From positions 48,641 through 112,640 of the forward strand of contig DLKC01000043.1 of the NCBI GenBank assembly GCA_002478885.1: a stretch of DNA of 64,000 nt, written 5' to 3'. Below are positions 9,587 through 20,499 of this stretch, piece by piece. This DNA is from Chitinophagaceae bacterium UBA7600 (GTDB lineage: Bacteria; Bacteroidota; Bacteroidia; Chitinophagales; Chitinophagaceae). How positions within the stretch are numbered: the stretch's first letter is position 1; each line of letters starts with the position of its first letter. Below the pieces are notes generated by a model. The model was not told where the DNA came from. It made no database searches and saw only the letters and a list, made by a program, of their open reading frames with translations. The position numbers and the translations under genes are program-made.

Positions 9587-9815
9587 AAAATCAATCTTCG
9601 CTGTAACGCAGAAAAAGTAAAACATGGACATTTTCGGCTGGCCGATAAATATTGCAGGTTCCATAAAATGAACAGGCATTTTTTGGAAAGCAGTAATGCA
9701 AAAACAAATTGGAACAACGTTTGACACATTAACTATATCCCGGCCCAAAACCTTGTATGCCAGATCAAAAACGAAAATCGCTTTCATTTCAATTGACAAA
9801 CCAAAAAGTATAACC

Positions 9816-11885
9816 ATGAAAAAAAACGAAAGGGAAATTAAAGGCGGCGAAACACACCAGTCCGCAGATAAACAGCACGGCGTGCTCACGACCAACCAGG
9901 GCATGCATATCTCCGATAACCAGAACAGTTTAAAGTCCGGCCAGCGTGGCCCTGTGCTGCTGGAAGATTTTGTGCTGAGGGAAAAAATATTCCACTTCGA
10001 TCATGAACGTATTCCCGAACGCATTGTACATGCACGTGGCTCTGCCGCTCACGGTTATTTTGAACTGTACGAATCGCTATCTGCAATTACCAAAGCAGAC
10101 ATATTTCAGCGTGCGGGGGAAAAAACCCCTTTGTTTACCAGGTTCTCTACAGTGGCTGGCGGCGCAGGTTCGGTAGACACACCACGGGATGTACGTGGGT
10201 TCGCCGTAAAGTTTTATACAAAAGAAGGCAATTGGGACCTGGTGGGAAATAACATACCCGTTTTCTTTATACAAGATGCCATCAAATTCCCCGACCTGGT
10301 GCACGCGGTGAAAATGGAAGCCGACAGGGCCTATCCGCAGGCTGCCAGTGCGCATGATACTTTCTGGGATTTTGTTTCGCTGATGCCGGAGACATCGCAT
10401 ATGATCATGTGGGCAATGAGCGACCGCGCCATTCCGCGTTCCCTGAGAATGATCGAGGGGTTTGCTGTTCACACGTTCAGGCTGGTGAACGCGGAAGGTC
10501 AATCGACTTTCGTAAAATTTCACTGGAAGCCAAAGCTGGGTTTGCAGTCAACCGTGTGGGACGAAGCGTTGAAATTGCAGGCGGCTGACAACGATTACCA
10601 CCGCCGCGACCTGCATGAGGCGATTGAACGGGGCGATTTTCCGGAATGGGAGCTGGGCTTACAGTTGTTTGACCAAAAGCTTGCAGATGCGCTGCCCTAT
10701 GATGTGCTTGACGCAACGAAACTTATTCCCGAAGAACTGGTGCCCATAAAAATTGTGGGCCGCATGGTACTCGACCGCAACCCCGACAATTTTTTTGCCG
10801 AAACAGAACAGGTGGCCTACTGCCCGGCCAATATCGTACCGGGTATTGATTTTACCAATGACCCGCTGCTTCAGGGAAGGTTGTTCAGCTATCTGGACAC
10901 CCAAAAATCAAGGCTTGGAACGGCCAACTTTCACCAGATCCCCGTTAACGCACCCAAATGCCCGGTAATGAATTTGCAGCGGGATGGAATGATGCAGACC
11001 GCCGTGATCAAGGGACGCGCCAACTACGAGCCAAACAGTCTCGATCTGGCAGGGGAGGAGGCAGGCCCAAGGGAATGCCCGGTGACTGGCTTCAGCAGTT
11101 TTCGCGGACGTCCCGAAATGCAGGAACAGGGTGATAAACTGCGGGTGCGTCCCGAATCATTTGCCGATCATTATAGCCAGGCACGCCTGTTTTTTAATTC
11201 CCAAACAGCTAGCGAACAGGCCCATATTGCTTCGGCTATCGTATTTGAATTGTCAAAGGTCAACCTTCAGCATGTGCCGGAAAAGATTGTGGCCAACTTC
11301 CGTAATATTTCGGAAGACCTTGCAGCCCGCATTGCCAATGGCCTGGGTATAGCAATGCCAGCCAAAGCACCCGCCGCAAAACAGCCACAGGATCTGGAAA
11401 TATCACCGGCCTTGTCTATTCAGAAAAACTGGAAAGAAACATTGCAGGGGCGCTGTATCGGGGTGCTTGTTTCTGACGGATCAGATGCTGCAGCCATAGA
11501 TAAGCTGAGAACAGCGATAGCAAAAAAGGGTGCCATCACAAGACTGGTAGCGCCAAAATTGAACGGGATAACCTTATCCGATGGTACAACCATCACCGCC
11601 AACGGGCAGCTTGCCGGAACGCCATCGCAGTTGTTCGACGCGGTGGCTGTAATACTTTCCGCCGATGCCACAGCCATGCTGGTAAAAGAAGCCGCAGCCG
11701 TTCAGTGGGTTATGGATGCGTTTGGGCATTTAAAAGCGATCGGCTATAATAAGGAAGCACAGCCATTGCTCGACAAAGCCGGCATTGTAAAAGATGAGGG
11801 CGTAACAGATTTGGGTAAGCAGTTTATTGCTGCTGCCGCCAAACGCTATTGGGAACGGGAGCCTTCCCTGCGCACACTTGCATAG
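9816..11885 (+). CDS. katE: Large-subunit (clade 2) heme catalase, KatE-like
   Basis: Decomposes hydrogen peroxide to water and oxygen with a heme cofactor. The chosen ATG gives 689 aa; an in-frame ATG at 9696 would add 40 residues with no catalase similarity. Visible active-site parts are the distal His72 in VHARG, Asn145 in VGNN, and the proximal heme-ligand Tyr359 in RLFSYLDTQ. After about residue 545 comes the extra flavodoxin/class-I amidotransferase-like domain (starting [10 protein letters not shown]) that defines large-subunit catalases such as E. coli HPII. No signal peptide is seen, so it is probably cytoplasmic. It is transcribed divergently from the permeases and ends just before a strong terminator. 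A role in peroxide or stationary-phase defence is inferred from the family. Confidence 0.95.
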   Translation: MKKNEREIKGGETHQSADKQHGVLTTNQGMHISDNQNSLKSGQRGPVLLEDFVLREKIFHFDHERIPERIVHARGSAAHGYFELYESLSAITKADIFQRAGEKTPLFTRFSTVAGGAGSVDTPRDVRGFAVKFYTKEGNWDLVGNNIPVFFIQDAIKFPDLVHAVKMEADRAYPQAASAHDTFWDFVSLMPETSHMIMWAMSDRAIPRSLRMIEGFAVHTFRLVNAEGQSTFVKFHWKPKLGLQSTVWDEALKLQAADNDYHRRDLHEAIERGDFPEWELGLQLFDQKLADALPYDVLDATKLIPEELVPIKIVGRMVLDRNPDNFFAETEQVAYCPANIVPGIDFTNDPLLQGRLFSYLDTQKSRLGTANFHQIPVNAPKCPVMNLQRDGMMQTAVIKGRANYEPNSLDLAGEEAGPRECPVTGFSSFRGRPEMQEQGDKLRVRPESFADHYSQARLFFNSQTASEQAHIASAIVFELSKVNLQHVPEKIVANFRNISEDLAARIANGLGIAMPAKAPAAKQPQDLEISPALSIQKNWKETLQGRCIGVLVSDGSDAAAIDKLRTAIAKKGAITRLVAPKLNGITLSDGTTITANGQLAGTPSQLFDAVAVILSADATAMLVKEAAAVQWVMDAFGHLKAIGYNKEAQPLLDKAGIVKDEGVTDLGKQFIAAAAKRYWEREPSLRTLA

Positions 11886-11922
11886 ATTATAACAGCACTT
11901 ATATAAATATAGCTTTTATTGT

Positions 11923-11957
11923 AGCCCGGCATTACCTTCCTGGTGCCGGGCTTTTTA
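11923..11957 (+). terminator. Rho-independent terminator of catalase gene
   Basis: Perfect 9-bp stem AGCCCGGCA / TGCCGGGCT with a 12-nt loop, followed by TTTTTAT, 37 nt after the catalase stop codon. Confidence 0.9.
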
Positions 11958-11984
11958 TAGCAGCATGTTGATGCGTCGGGTTCA

Positions 11985-14594
11985 TTATTCATGAAAAAGT
12001 TTTATCCGCTGTGTCTGTTTGCCGGTTGTTTTGAGAGACAGTATGTACAGTCCCTTAGGCAATTGATCACCAACATTAAACTGTAAAGAAATCCCGGCGT
12101 CGGTATAAACGGTTTCTTTAATTTTTCTTCCAGAAATATCTGTGAGGGTAACCATCGTTTTGCCGGTGATGATTTTATTGAACTTTATGAAAATATTTTT
12201 GCCAAATGGATTGCTCGCGGTAGCCAAATCGGTTATTGTTCCGGTCTCTTTTTTCAGTTCAGTTGGGGTGGTTGAAGATACAGAATAGGCAATGATGTGC
12301 TGCTGTAAAAACTTTCCTTTTAACAACGCAAGCGCACCGGAAAGCTTACTTGGTGGTAAGCCAACAGTGGCAATGATATCTCCCTTGCCGTCGCCATCAA
12401 AATCAGCAAAGAATGGTGCCGCAGTATTGTAATACAAACCGTATCGCATTGGGAAACTGAAGCCGCCATTTCCATTATTCAGGTAGATCGAAATATCATT
12501 CGAAGCATAATTGCCAACCATCAGGTCTATATCACCATCGCCATCGATATCGCCGGATGTAATACCAGATTCATTGCGAAGATCAGGCGAATAGGCACCA
12601 TCATAGTTTTGTGCCGGTTGAAATGTGCCGTCGCCATTTCCAAGAATTACACTCATCCCCTCTGCATTATATTCCGTGCATGTAGCAATATCAGGATTTC
12701 CATCACCATTCAGGTCTCTTACAATAATATCATAAGGCGACTTGTTTAATGCGATCTTTAAAGGCGCCAGAAAGTCGCCTGTACCGATCCCCCGGTGCAC
12801 ATCTATTGAAAGTGAATGACCGGTAACAATATCGATCTTCCCGTCGTTATTAAAATCTCCGCCAGCCAGGCAACTCGGACCCGGGTCTATGGTTTTGATG
12901 AAGGGGGCAGCAAATACCCCGTGGCCATTATTCTTACTTATATATAACCGTTTCCCACCATCGGTAGAGCCAAAACATCCCAGCCATTCTGCTGCAACAA
13001 CATCAAGGTCACCATCATTGTCCAGGTCAAACGCATCGATATCACTCCAGCCACAGGAATTCATGCTCCATGTCTGCACAGGACCGAAGGTTCCATCGCC
13101 TTTATTAAGCGCAGTATGAAAATCATAGGGAGCAGCATTGATGGCAGTCGCATATAAAAGGTCAGCCCTGCCATCTCCGTTTAGGTCGCGGAACTTAACC
13201 TGCACGCCACCTGTTCTTACAGAATAATCAACAGCCATCGCAAATGTTCCGTCTCCATTATTTTTTTGAACCATCACTCTTATCCCGGTGGCTGCAATGC
13301 CGGAACCGGAAGTAGCCACATCAGGATAACCATCGCCATCAATATCTGCCGCATCAAGCGCGCCCGGCACAATACTGTTTGTCTCAAACAGCGCCGGCGT
13401 TGGAAAAACGGCATTGCCAAAATTGCGGTGTACCGTAACCTGTAAGGAATAAAAATCTGAGCTAACGATATCTGTGGTATGATTATTATCAACATCAGCA
13501 GTAGTAATGGATTCAATACTTTCCCCTGCAGTATGTTTCTTTAACGATTGAAAATTGTCATTACCGTTATTCAGTACAACATTAAACCCAGCCGGTCCAT
13601 AGCTTGCGGCTACAATATCCGGTCTGCCATCGTCATTGAAATCTCCAACAGAAATCAACCCGCCGCCACTGTCATTTTTTAATGGAATTGGTGTGTATGC
13701 TCCGAAGATGCCATTGCCGTTATTTTTAAACCACGCGACAATCCCACCAGTTGCATCGCCCGTATAGGCACTGGAATACAGGATGTCATTGTCAGCATCA
13801 TTGTCCATGTCTGCTACCTGCACATTTTCCAGGGTGTTTCCCGATGACGTGTTCAACGACACCGAAAGTTCTTTCCGGGTAGAGAAATCATTATTGCCGC
13901 TGTTAAAAAGAATGTTCACTTTCTGGTTCTCATTGGCTACCACAAGATCTGGCAATGTGTCGTTATTGATCCTTGCCGCAACTATTTTAAAAGGCGTTAT
14001 ACCAGACGTAAATGATGCGGCGGCATTAAATGAGCCATCGCCTTTATTGATCAATACAGATACTGTGCCCCCGGGAGCCCTGTAATTCGTGACTGCCAGG
14101 TCAATATCGCCATCCTGGTCTAAATCTGACGCAGTGATCCCGGTAGGGCCTTTACCCACAATAACATTACCGGGCGTTGTAAAACGGCCTTTTCCACGAT
14201 TCATAAAAACAGAAACACTGTTACCGGTAAACGCCTGCCCTGTGTTGGTAACGGCCACATCTTTAAGGCCATCGTTATTAAAATCTGCGACAACAATATC
14301 TTTTGCTGCAGCAGGGGAATGATATGTCACAGGCGCAGCATAGAATCCTTTCTTCAGGTTTTTTAACATCACAAAACCATTGGAGAAATTCTGTTGTGCC
14401 ACAACAAGATCAGAATCGCCATCGTTATCAAGGTCTGCTGCCCTTACAACAGACGGGCTCTGCCCCTGCGGGTATACCCCGGTATTAAATCCGTAGTGAG
14501 TGCTGTCAAAAAGCGGTTTGGCTACCTGGGCATTCGCTGAAAACAAAATAAAGCTGCACACCGGCAGCAACAAATGTGTGGAGAACGGTTTCAT
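11985..14594 (-). CDS. Secreted FG-GAP/VCBS repeat protein with T9SS sorting domain
   Basis: An 869-aa exported protein with a signal peptide at residues 1-22 ending in ANAQ. The body (about 35-770) is a run of roughly a dozen FG-GAP/VCBS units carrying Ca-binding-type loops such as DLDNDGDSDL, DFNNDGLKDV and DLDQDGDIDL. Such units build an integrin-like beta-propeller. The last ~80 residues have the features of a T9SS type A sorting domain (SNPFGKNIFIKF, then LPKGLYILSL and the end QRIKLFHE). That predicts outer-membrane translocation and surface attachment or release. The gene is convergent with the catalase gene. The ligand or adhesive target is not recognisable. Confidence 0.9.
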   Translation of the reverse strand: MKPFSTHLLLPVCSFILFSANAQVAKPLFDSTHYGFNTGVYPQGQSPSVVRAADLDNDGDSDLVVAQQNFSNGFVMLKNLKKGFYAAPVTYHSPAAAKDIVVADFNNDGLKDVAVTNTGQAFTGNSVSVFMNRGKGRFTTPGNVIVGKGPTGITASDLDQDGDIDLAVTNYRAPGGTVSVLINKGDGSFNAAASFTSGITPFKIVAARINNDTLPDLVVANENQKVNILFNSGNNDFSTRKELSVSLNTSSGNTLENVQVADMDNDADNDILYSSAYTGDATGGIVAWFKNNGNGIFGAYTPIPLKNDSGGGLISVGDFNDDGRPDIVAASYGPAGFNVVLNNGNDNFQSLKKHTAGESIESITTADVDNNHTTDIVSSDFYSLQVTVHRNFGNAVFPTPALFETNSIVPGALDAADIDGDGYPDVATSGSGIAATGIRVMVQKNNGDGTFAMAVDYSVRTGGVQVKFRDLNGDGRADLLYATAINAAPYDFHTALNKGDGTFGPVQTWSMNSCGWSDIDAFDLDNDGDLDVVAAEWLGCFGSTDGGKRLYISKNNGHGVFAAPFIKTIDPGPSCLAGGDFNNDGKIDIVTGHSLSIDVHRGIGTGDFLAPLKIALNKSPYDIIVRDLNGDGNPDIATCTEYNAEGMSVILGNGDGTFQPAQNYDGAYSPDLRNESGITSGDIDGDGDIDLMVGNYASNDISIYLNNGNGGFSFPMRYGLYYNTAAPFFADFDGDGKGDIIATVGLPPSKLSGALALLKGKFLQQHIIAYSVSSTTPTELKKETGTITDLATASNPFGKNIFIKFNKIITGKTMVTLTDISGRKIKETVYTDAGISLQFNVGDQLPKGLYILSLKTTGKQTQRIKLFHE

Positions 14595-15227
14595 AGATTA
14601 GCTGTTAATTGGTTTCAAATCAGGTTATCACAAAATAATAGGTGTCTTTTTGTTAGTGTTATTGAAAATAGGTGTCGTAACCCGGTGAGTCAAAATAAAA
14701 TTACTCAAACCATCAAATAGGCTTCCGGGAAATAAGTTTTGCCTGCCGAACTTCCAGGCGCAAAAAACATGCAATTAGTTTATGCTGCAAGCTATCCGGA
14801 GGAAAAAATCATCAACGCTGCAATGTTGCACATAAAAGTGCTTTGGATCATCTTCTATGGCCAGGTCGTATAGAGGGAAATAAAGTTTTTGTCCCGGCAG
14901 CATCACGCTGTTAAGCTGCTGATGCGTCGCACACTTGAACAGTTGAATACAAATTGTAAACACCAAAGTTCAAAAGGCAGGATAAATGTTATCATTGCGG
15001 AATTGGTTTTCGGCCTTTTCGTCTTCGCTGACTTTCCGATAAAGTGCCTGGTTGAAGGTTTTCACACAATGATGTTCTCACCACAAATTGGAAAAGACAC
15101 TTATTTTTACAAAATTCGTATTGCATCAATAACGGTAAATGACCGCTGGAAAAATGGCCGCACGGGCAACTGCACTTTACTACGCGACAAAACGCAATGG
15201 AGGGAACACGATTAATCTATACTGTAT
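14595..15227. other. Intergenic region with half repeat-A and a direct repeat
   Basis: No supported gene. AATAGGTGTC occurs twice (14637-14646 and 14667-14676) close upstream of the VCBS gene, which is transcribed leftward. A single left arm of repeat A lies at 14926-14942. An open frame at 14889-15215 starts inside the repeat and looks like no known protein. Confidence 0.6.
14926..14942. repeat. Dispersed repeat family A, single left arm
   Basis: GCGTCGCACACTTGAAC matches the left arm with one change (GAAC for GTAC). No facing right arm was found nearby. Confidence 0.75.
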
Positions 15228-15656
15228 ATGAGCATCTCCGAACAGATCAAAACCTATATTACCGGCCAGCCTGAACCAAAACGCAGTGAAATGCAGAACC
15301 TGCACCAGCTGATAATCCAGGTCTCACCCGGCTGTAAAGTATGGTTCCTCGATGGTAAAAACAGCGAAGGCAAAACCGTTTCAAATCCTAACATTGGCTA
15401 CGGATCATACACCATCAAATATGCAAACGGCACAACCGCTGAGTTTTACCAGGTTGGCATGAGTGCAAATACAACAGGTATCTCGGTCTATATCATGGGC
15501 CTGGAAGATAAAACCTACCTGGCTGAAACGTATGGAAAAAAGATAGGCAAGGCCAGTGTCACCGGGTACTGCATTAAATTCAAAACACTGAAAGAGCTCA
15601 ATATCGAAGTACTGGAAGCAGCGATCAGGTATGGACTTGAACAGGCAGCGCACTAA
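15228..15656 (+). CDS. DUF1801 (YdhG-like) small protein
   Basis: A 142-aa soluble protein with no signal peptide. The layout fits the DUF1801/YdhG-like fold: an amphipathic N-terminal helix (EQIKTYITGQPEPKRSEMQ), then LHQLIIQVSPGCKVWFLDG, a beta-rich core containing GYGSYTIKYANG and GISVYIMG, and a C-terminal LEAAIRYGLEQ helix. The molecular role of the family is not established. The gene stands alone between a repeat-bearing gap and the convergent histidine kinase gene, so context offers no function. Confidence 0.75.
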   Translation: MSISEQIKTYITGQPEPKRSEMQNLHQLIIQVSPGCKVWFLDGKNSEGKTVSNPNIGYGSYTIKYANGTTAEFYQVGMSANTTGISVYIMGLEDKTYLAETYGKKIGKASVTGYCIKFKTLKELNIEVLEAAIRYGLEQAAH

Positions 15657-15795
15657 ATATAATTGGCTCAATGCTGCTTCACAACAAGGTTCCCGGGGGC
15701 ATCCGGCGCAAAAACATTGGTTTAATTTCAGGCAGATTCATGAGTGTCGGTTCGTTTAAGTTATCCGGGCCCACGTAAAAACTGTATCAGCCGTT

Positions 15796-18700
15796 TTAAT
15801 ACGGAATATCAATACTTGTTTTGCAGCCTTTGCCCGGGGTGCTTTCTATCCTGATAGCCCCGTCAAAAGATTCAACCCTGTTGATAATATTGGATATGCC
15901 GATCCCGTTTCGCTTTTTAGTTGTGTCAAATCCTTTTCCGTCATCGGTCACTGTAATGTTAATGTGGCGCTCATTTATTTCTACAATAACCGTTACATTT
16001 TCCGCGTCTGCATGTTTAAGGATGTTATTCACCAGTTCCTGCACGATCCTGTAAATATTTAGCTGAAGCTCTTCAGAAACTATTCCATCCGGAACGGTAT
16101 AAACATAATCTGTTTTTATTTTTTCGGTTTGCTGCAATTTAGTGATTAGGTCTCCCAGCAATTCCTGCAGGTGAATATTATTAAGCGGGGTCACCATATC
16201 GTGGCACAGAGAACGGATCTCTTTAATGGAAGCATCGATCAGTTCCATCGGGTATTGGATCACTTCTTTCACTTCTTTATTTTTATGGCCTGCAAGGCTC
16301 AGGTATATTTTTGTGCCGGTTAGCAGTTGGTTGATGTTGTCATGAAGCTCCCTGCCGATATGGTTTCGCTCTCTTTCCTGCCCGGTGAGTATTGCTTTGG
16401 TAATTATTCTTTGCTCCTCTTTTTTTGCATGCAGTCTTTCCTGTTCCATTACCCGCAATTGCGTTACATCGATGTGCATTACAACGGCCCCGGCATATGC
16501 TTTGTCTTGCAGCGCTGTTGCTATCATCCTGGACCATCTTTTTGTTTCGTGCAAATGGCAGGCATACTCAAATACAAATTCTTGTTTTTTGTGTCGGAGA
16601 ATGGCTTCTAACCCTTCGGCTACTGCTCCACTGTCTTCTGCTGCACCTCCAAACGATTTTCTGAAGATGTCAATATAATTTGCCCCAATACAACTGCTGG
16701 CGGCTTCAAATCCGTTTTCTTCGGCAAATTTTCGCCAGGAATCATTTACTTCTAAGATATTGCCCCCGGAATCAAGCAAAGCGATATTGGCAGGCAAAGT
16801 GTTCAGGATGGCCGACAATTTTAAAGCCAATGCCTGCTTCTCGTCAAAACTTCGCTTGAGCGCCTGTTCTGATTTTTTCTTTTCCGTAATGTTGCGGGAG
16901 TAACAGGCAGTTCCAATAACAGATCGGCCTTCATAAATAGGATAGAAGGATATCTCTGACCAGAAATTGGCCTGTTCATCATGTTCTGTTACCGTAAACG
17001 TTTCGCCGGAAAAAGCGCGCAGGTAATAATGCTTATGCCTTTCCTTTACCCGGTTACTCAATGCAGGGTAAAAGACATTGCGGTTTTTTTGGGGCTTTTT
17101 TCCGGTAATCCGGTAAACCAGCTTGTCAAAAGCTTCATTGGAGGTAATTAAGTTAAAGTTGCAGTCTACGCTCCATATCAGGTCATGGGTGTTATTGATA
17201 AGGGCCGACAAATTTTTCTGGTCAAATTCTTTTTGTTGCTCTGCTAACTTTTTGGCAGTAATATCAAGCTGAAACCCATCCCAGACAACCTGGCCATTGT
17301 TCAGCTTTCTTGGCGTGGAAATATTATTCAGCCAATGTAGGTTGCCTTTATAGTCCCTGCAGCGGATTTCAACGTTAAAGGGCGCTATTGCGTTGAAGCT
17401 TTCCAACTCAGCTGCTATCATCCCGGGTAAATCTTCTGCGGCTATCAGGCTGTAAAGAATAGCAGGGTCGGCGAGCACTTCTGCTGCTGTTTTTCCTGTT
17501 AATTGTGTAACACTGTCGCTTAGATACGTAAACCTCCTGTTTTCAAATGAATCGCCGGTTATTTGATAAAACATCATTCCCGGAATATGATCACTCAGCG
17601 TTTTAAGTTGCAGGTTTTGCTCATTTATTTTATCTTCTGTTACTTTTCTTTCTGTAACATCCGATATCACACCGTGCCACAATACGCTGCCGTCTGCTTC
17701 CCTTATCGGGATGGAATTCCCTTCCAGCCATACAATACCTTTTTTGGGGTGGTTGTACCTGAACTGTAGGTGCCATGGCGACAAATCCCTTGCTGATGCG
17801 GCGATGCTGGAAAGTAAAATTTCCTTATCGGGCTGATGGAATGCATTAATGATCAACTCAACATTATTGGCCGCCTGTTCATAAGGTACGCCAAACAGTT
17901 GATCAAATACATCACTGGCCCATGGGAACGACATAACGCCATCGGAAGCCATTCTGAAAGAATAGATCAGGCCGGGGGAAATAGCTGCTACTTTGGTGAA
18001 TTTTAACCGCTCTTCTTCCAGGGTTTTTTCTGCGTCGATTCTTTTAGTGGCATCATGGAAATTAAATACAATGCTTTTAACGTAGTTATCGGACAACAGG
18101 TTGGTAAAGGTTCCTTCTATCCACAGATAGTGACCTTTTTTATGCTGCATCCGGAATTTCACACCAATCACTTTTCCAGGGTTTGCCAATATCTCCTTTA
18201 CCGTTTCTGCTGCAGCTGCTTTGTCGTCAGGATGGATATTTTTTGTTGCTATGGCCCCAAGCATCTCTTCATTGGTCCAGCCCGTAACTTTGGCGGCAGC
18301 GGGGCTACGGTAAACAAGTTTAAACGAGTCATCCATCAGCGTAACGATGTCATCGCTGTTTTCAATCAGGGCCCGGAAAAGGCTCTCGCTTGTCGCTAAC
18401 TTTGTTTCCGCATCGATTCGGCCCGTTACATCCCGGAAATTGAAGAGGATGGCCTGCACCGTGTCATCATGAAGCAGGTTGATCGCAACGCCCTCAAGCC
18501 ATAAATAATGCCCCAATTTATGACGGCTCCTGCACCGGCATTCAACCGGCTTTCCGGGATTTGCCATCACTTCGCTCGTAATTTTGGCAATTTTGTCCTT
18601 GTCTTCCGGGTGTACGTTATTGGTAACATTTTCAAATAACACATCCTCGTCCGTCCAGCCGGTGATACGGGTCGATGAAGGGCTGCGATAGATGATTCTT

Positions 18701-20007
18701 AAAGACGAATCGATTAACGCAATAATGTCATGGTTGTTTTCAATTAAAGTCCGGAAACGTTTTTCTTTTTTCACAACATCTTCCGTTCTTTCCTTTATCT
18801 CCGCTTCCAGCTTTTCATTGTTGCTTTTTAACTGTTCCTCCAGCTGTTTATGTAAGCTAATATCCTTTATGATAAAAACGATAGATTTAGCCCCGTTTTG
18901 CTCATGCTGTATGGCATTCGCAGTAACAGTGGCCAAAAAGGAGGAGCCGTTTTTGGGATAAAATCGTCTTTCAAAAGTCCAGTTCTCATTTTCAAATATA
19001 TGCTTCTCAGTCTCTGCCACTACTGAATCGTTAGCCCTGATTATGCCCAGGTCTCTGACCGTTTTACCAATGGCTTCTTCCCTGCCATAACCGAAAAGGC
19101 GTTCTGCCCCTTTGTTCCAACTGATGATCCGTTGATCGAGGTCCCTTGATATAATTGCTTCAGACGTTTGGTCTGCAATATCGGCAAGATGGGTTATTTG
19201 ATCCTTCAGTTGCTTTTGCGGGCCGATGTCAAAGCTGACGCCCATAAACCCTGTAACTACGTCATTTTCATCTTTCACAACCGAAATGGAGGATCTTACA
19301 TAAATATCTTTGCCGTATTTTGTTTTAATTGTCTTTTCGCCGATCCAATAACCATTTTCATCAAGATCGCTCTGCACAATGGCAAGGTTCTTTTGGGTTG
19401 ATTGCGGCGATTGGAGGATGTCTTTTACTTTCTGGCCGATTGCTTCCTTTTTGCTGTATCCATAAAGCTTTTCAGCTCCCTTGTTCCAGCTTATAATGTT
19501 TCGATTGGTATCTGTCGAAAAAATAGCATCAATGGCTTGATCGACCTGCCGTGACAAAGTTTCCGGCGGTGACTGGCTTTTTTTTCTTTCCGTAATATCT
19601 TCCGGTTTCCCACTCCTTTCATCTAGCAAACTGTGAATGATGTATGCAACTTTATGTTGTTGATCGAACACAGCTGTATTCAATACTGCCCAATATCGTT
19701 CCACCATCAATCCGCCGGGTTTCCCGACAGCATATTTCCGGGCATGCATTTTATGCGGCTGGCCTGACTTCAACACGGTATTTAACGAATCGGCTAAACC
19801 TGCCGCGACTGAAATGGTTTTATCAACAGGATAATAAGGTGCTACATCAATGAAGTTTCGGCCCAGTAACAATGGCCTTTCAGTCATCGTGGCCTCCAGG
19901 TAACTGTCACTCACTGCGATAATCGTAAAACCGGGAGTTAAGATAAGGTATTGCCCGGGCAAGGATTCAAATATGACCCCAAAGTCAATTGCAGGCATTG
20001 TGTTCAC
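15796..20007 (-). CDS. Multi-PAS soluble sensor histidine kinase (NarL/HisKA_3 type)
   Basis: A 1403-aa protein with no signal peptide or clear membrane helix, so a cytoplasmic sensor. About nine PAS/PAC-like modules fill residues 1-1190. Modules 2 and 3 share the motif IISWNKGAE. Modules 4 and 5 share FR(T/A)LIEN...YRSP...TGW...HP(E/D)DK. These look like recent internal duplications. Then come a HisKA_3 dimerisation/phosphoacceptor region (ERERNHIGRELHDNINQLLTG, phosphoacceptor His in RELHDN) and a HATPase_c domain with VQELVNNILKHA, DDGKGFD and GIGISNI. Kinases of this class phosphorylate LuxR/NarL-type response regulators, but none is adjacent, so this is an orphan kinase. The signal is unknown; PAS modules may bind heme, flavin or small ligands. 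Confidence 0.93.
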   Translation of the reverse strand: MNTMPAIDFGVIFESLPGQYLILTPGFTIIAVSDSYLEATMTERPLLLGRNFIDVAPYYPVDKTISVAAGLADSLNTVLKSGQPHKMHARKYAVGKPGGLMVERYWAVLNTAVFDQQHKVAYIIHSLLDERSGKPEDITERKKSQSPPETLSRQVDQAIDAIFSTDTNRNIISWNKGAEKLYGYSKKEAIGQKVKDILQSPQSTQKNLAIVQSDLDENGYWIGEKTIKTKYGKDIYVRSSISVVKDENDVVTGFMGVSFDIGPQKQLKDQITHLADIADQTSEAIISRDLDQRIISWNKGAERLFGYGREEAIGKTVRDLGIIRANDSVVAETEKHIFENENWTFERRFYPKNGSSFLATVTANAIQHEQNGAKSIVFIIKDISLHKQLEEQLKSNNEKLEAEIKERTEDVVKKEKRFRTLIENNHDIIALIDSSLRIIYRSPSSTRITGWTDEDVLFENVTNNVHPEDKDKIAKITSEVMANPGKPVECRCRSRHKLGHYLWLEGVAINLLHDDTVQAILFNFRDVTGRIDAETKLATSESLFRALIENSDDIVTLMDDSFKLVYRSPAAAKVTGWTNEEMLGAIATKNIHPDDKAAAAETVKEILANPGKVIGVKFRMQHKKGHYLWIEGTFTNLLSDNYVKSIVFNFHDATKRIDAEKTLEEERLKFTKVAAISPGLIYSFRMASDGVMSFPWASDVFDQLFGVPYEQAANNVELIINAFHQPDKEILLSSIAASARDLSPWHLQFRYNHPKKGIVWLEGNSIPIREADGSVLWHGVISDVTERKVTEDKINEQNLQLKTLSDHIPGMMFYQITGDSFENRRFTYLSDSVTQLTGKTAAEVLADPAILYSLIAAEDLPGMIAAELESFNAIAPFNVEIRCRDYKGNLHWLNNISTPRKLNNGQVVWDGFQLDITAKKLAEQQKEFDQKNLSALINNTHDLIWSVDCNFNLITSNEAFDKLVYRITGKKPQKNRNVFYPALSNRVKERHKHYYLRAFSGETFTVTEHDEQANFWSEISFYPIYEGRSVIGTACYSRNITEKKKSEQALKRSFDEKQALALKLSAILNTLPANIALLDSGGNILEVNDSWRKFAEENGFEAASSCIGANYIDIFRKSFGGAAEDSGAVAEGLEAILRHKKQEFVFEYACHLHETKRWSRMIATALQDKAYAGAVVMHIDVTQLRVMEQERLHAKKEEQRIITKAILTGQERERNHIGRELHDNINQLLTGTKIYLSLAGHKNKEVKEVIQYPMELIDASIKEIRSLCHDMVTPLNNIHLQELLGDLITKLQQTEKIKTDYVYTVPDGIVSEELQLNIYRIVQELVNNILKHADAENVTVIVEINERHINITVTDDGKGFDTTKKRNGIGISNIINRVESFDGAIRIESTPGKGCKTSIDIPY

Positions 20008-20499
20008 GACAGTATTGATTTAGATCCAGGGTACAAGCTGTAATTCCCGGCAATAATACGGGTTATTTCGCGCCGCTCTTATGATGCAGGTCAACCACTG
20101 CCAACCGTTTAATAATTAACCCCGGTTAAGCCATGCTGTAATCATCGTATACCCGGCATCAGCGGAGGTTTGGCAGCAGCGCATCGTTTGTCAGCCAGGC
20201 CTCTGCCTGTTCGTTACATGGTGTGAAGTTTGTTTATTTTATTATTTTATAAAGCCCTCATTGTTCTTAATACAATCAGCAGCTTATGGGCTGCCGGATA
20301 GTAGTGGAAAGCCCGGTGAAGATATGTGCATGGATCCGGTGCCGGACTTGTAACGATAGCCGGGACCGCTGCCGGGAATATTTCAAAAGCTGGGAGCCCC
20401 GTAACATTTCTGCCTGCTGTTTATTCGGAAATTTTTCTGTTTGCTGCTTTGATCAACAAGAACAATCGCCGGGTGGCCGATTACTTGCTGAAAAAGGAA
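20008..20499. other. Intergenic region, nothing recognised
   Basis: 492 bp between the start of the histidine kinase gene (leftward) and the 3' end of the phosphatase gene. Short open frames here show no protein-like features. The kinase promoter should lie near 20010-20120, but no confident motif is visible. Confidence 0.5.

Larger units (their letters stand above)
9159..9815. other. Divergent intergenic region between permease run and catalase
   Basis: About 650 bp without a supported gene. It holds a repeat-A copy (9304-9365), a sigma-54-like promoter reading left (9462-9478) and three phased dyads (9529-9586). The catalase promoter should lie between about 9600 and 9815; no convincing TTG/TAnnTTTG pair could be fixed there. 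Confidence 0.7.

Noticed and set aside
9696..9815. Forty-residue N-terminal extension of the catalase
   Set aside because: The extra residues lack catalase similarity and the ATG at 9816 begins a typical KatE N-terminus.
14889..15215. 108-codon open frame upstream of the DUF1801 gene
   Set aside because: It starts inside the repeat-A region, has no recognisable domain and an irregular composition.
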